64,000 bases of DNA, taken from assembly GCF_024679245.1 (NCBI RefSeq), contig NC_090174.1, positions 48,929,974 to 48,993,973 on the forward strand. Reading direction: 5' to 3'. This document shows positions 63,264-64,000 of the stretch, piece by piece; positions within the stretch are counted from its first letter, which is position 1, and every line of letters begins with the position of its first letter. Source of the DNA: Pseudorasbora parva (Eukaryota > Chordata > Actinopteri > Cypriniformes > Gobionidae). The notes beneath the pieces were generated by a model. That model did not search any database, was not told the DNA's origin, and saw only the letters and a program-made list of their open reading frames with translations. The position numbers were made by a program, and so were the translations under genes.

Positions 63264-64000
63264 GTTCACCAAGGACCGAAGCCGTTTGCACCATCCAGGC
63301 CAGCCTGCTGTCTCAACCAAAGTTTACCGAGCATGAATTAAAGCTGAATTGCACTAGTGAGACCCAGCTCATGTTTATGGATGCTAGAACAGCATCTGTA
63401 TTTCAAGAGATATGGAAAATGGAAATAATGAATCAGCCTCAATTGAGGCCATCCCACAGAAGCTGAATGCACAACATCCAGACAACAGTACTGTAGAGTC
63501 TCTGAAGTCGGAGAGATCACTCGTATTGGAGAAAATCCCTAATGGTGAGTGTTATTTTGAGGTGAAATTTAATAGATGATGTTCTAAGTCAGGGTTCAAA
63601 CAGGGGCTTGCTAGAAAATACTTTTTAACTTTGTTTTTTAAATTTTTTTCAAATAAATAAAACAAAATATATAAACGATAAAATAATTATTCAAATGAAT
63701 AAATAAACAAAAATACATCTAACAGTAAAGTATTATAATGAGTAGAAAAAAAGAGTAATCTAGCATAAAAGAACCTCATTTCTTGCATATTTATAATATA
63801 ATATTTTATAAATCATGTCTTTATATATGAAAATGTGTAGCTGTTGTAGAATTTGGAATTATGATCAAATTTGTGGCATATCTGTGGGATAGAAAAGATG
63901 GAAAAACCCTTGTTCTGAATTTTGCGGTTAGATGACTGGATTCATCAACATTGAGGCTGTTTATTTGTACTTTCTAAATTCATCTTTTCCAGATGTTTAT
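63264..64000 (+). CDS. 5' exon(s) of a gene leaving the window; possibly trmt2a
   Basis: An exon at 63264-63544 lies between ttcattcctcag and AATG|gtgagt. Its first usable ATG is 63412, preceded by an in-frame TAG (63385), giving 44 codons of acidic, disordered sequence (MENGNNESASIEAIPQKL through LVLEKIPN) ending in phase 1. An acceptor cttttccag at 63984-63992 opens the next exon at 63993, continuing -DVY in frame. A disordered N-terminus running into a (D/G)xY(S/K)YI-like motif is how I remember TRMT2A, a tRNA uracil-5-methyltransferase whose human gene adjoins RANBP1. In human the pair is divergent, whereas here it would be tandem, so the name is tentative. The exon structure itself is well supported. 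Confidence 0.4.
63545..63992 (+). other. intron of the last gene
   Basis: AT-rich intron between AATG|gtgagt and ttttccag|ATG; no repeats recognised. Confidence 0.45.

Overview
The window looks like nuclear DNA of a teleost, most likely a cyprinid (carp/zebrafish lineage). It is AT-rich and intron-rich, full of CA/GT and AT microsatellites, and crowded with short DNA transposons of types typical of cyprinids. Examples are TTAA-flanked elements ending AGGG(A)TAGTT...AACTA(T)CCCT, hAT-like elements ending TAGGGCTGGG...CCCAGCCCTA with 8-bp target duplications, and Tc1 relics. No prokaryotic-type gene layout is present. Most uninterrupted ORFs are non-genic or transposon-derived; the real genes are split into small exons that I assembled from splice sites, reading phase and remembered protein families.

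Layout. (1) Positions 1-24304 hold the 5' end of a minus-strand unc13b (Munc13-2) gene. Its first two coding exons (24283-24304 and 15223-15252) join to MSLLCVRVKKAKLQGPPG; the rest lies beyond the left edge. (2) Positions 24305-39363 contain the head-to-head intergenic region and several plus-strand 5' untranslated exons. (3) atosb (fam214b) occupies 39579-44330 on the plus strand: seven coding exons, 600 residues, complete, with a poly(A) signal at 45316. As I recall it, UNC13B and FAM214B/ATOSB are also divergent neighbours on human 9p13, which supports both calls. (4) ranbp1 occupies 48266-59766 on the plus strand: six coding exons, 214 residues, complete, with a CpG-rich promoter holding two TGACGTC motifs. 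Its 9-kb intron 2 is packed with nested transposons. (5) A last plus-strand gene begins at 63264 and leaves the window; it may be trmt2a, but that is tentative.

Two findings deserve attention. First, ranbp1 introns 2 and 5 each carry a near-identical ~133-nt H/ACA-box snoRNA-like sequence (hairpin, ACAGTA hinge, hairpin, ACA tail). Second, the window has about ten TTAA-flanked non-autonomous elements, and four of them appear to carry a first coding exon with its own upstream region. Two share an exon resembling the start of fish P2X7-C-terminal-like proteins (one intact, one decayed). Two others, with unrelated termini, carry homologous Arg/Lys-rich exons sharing the core FxRWREL. This looks like a recurrent exon-carrying habit of TTAA-type transposons.
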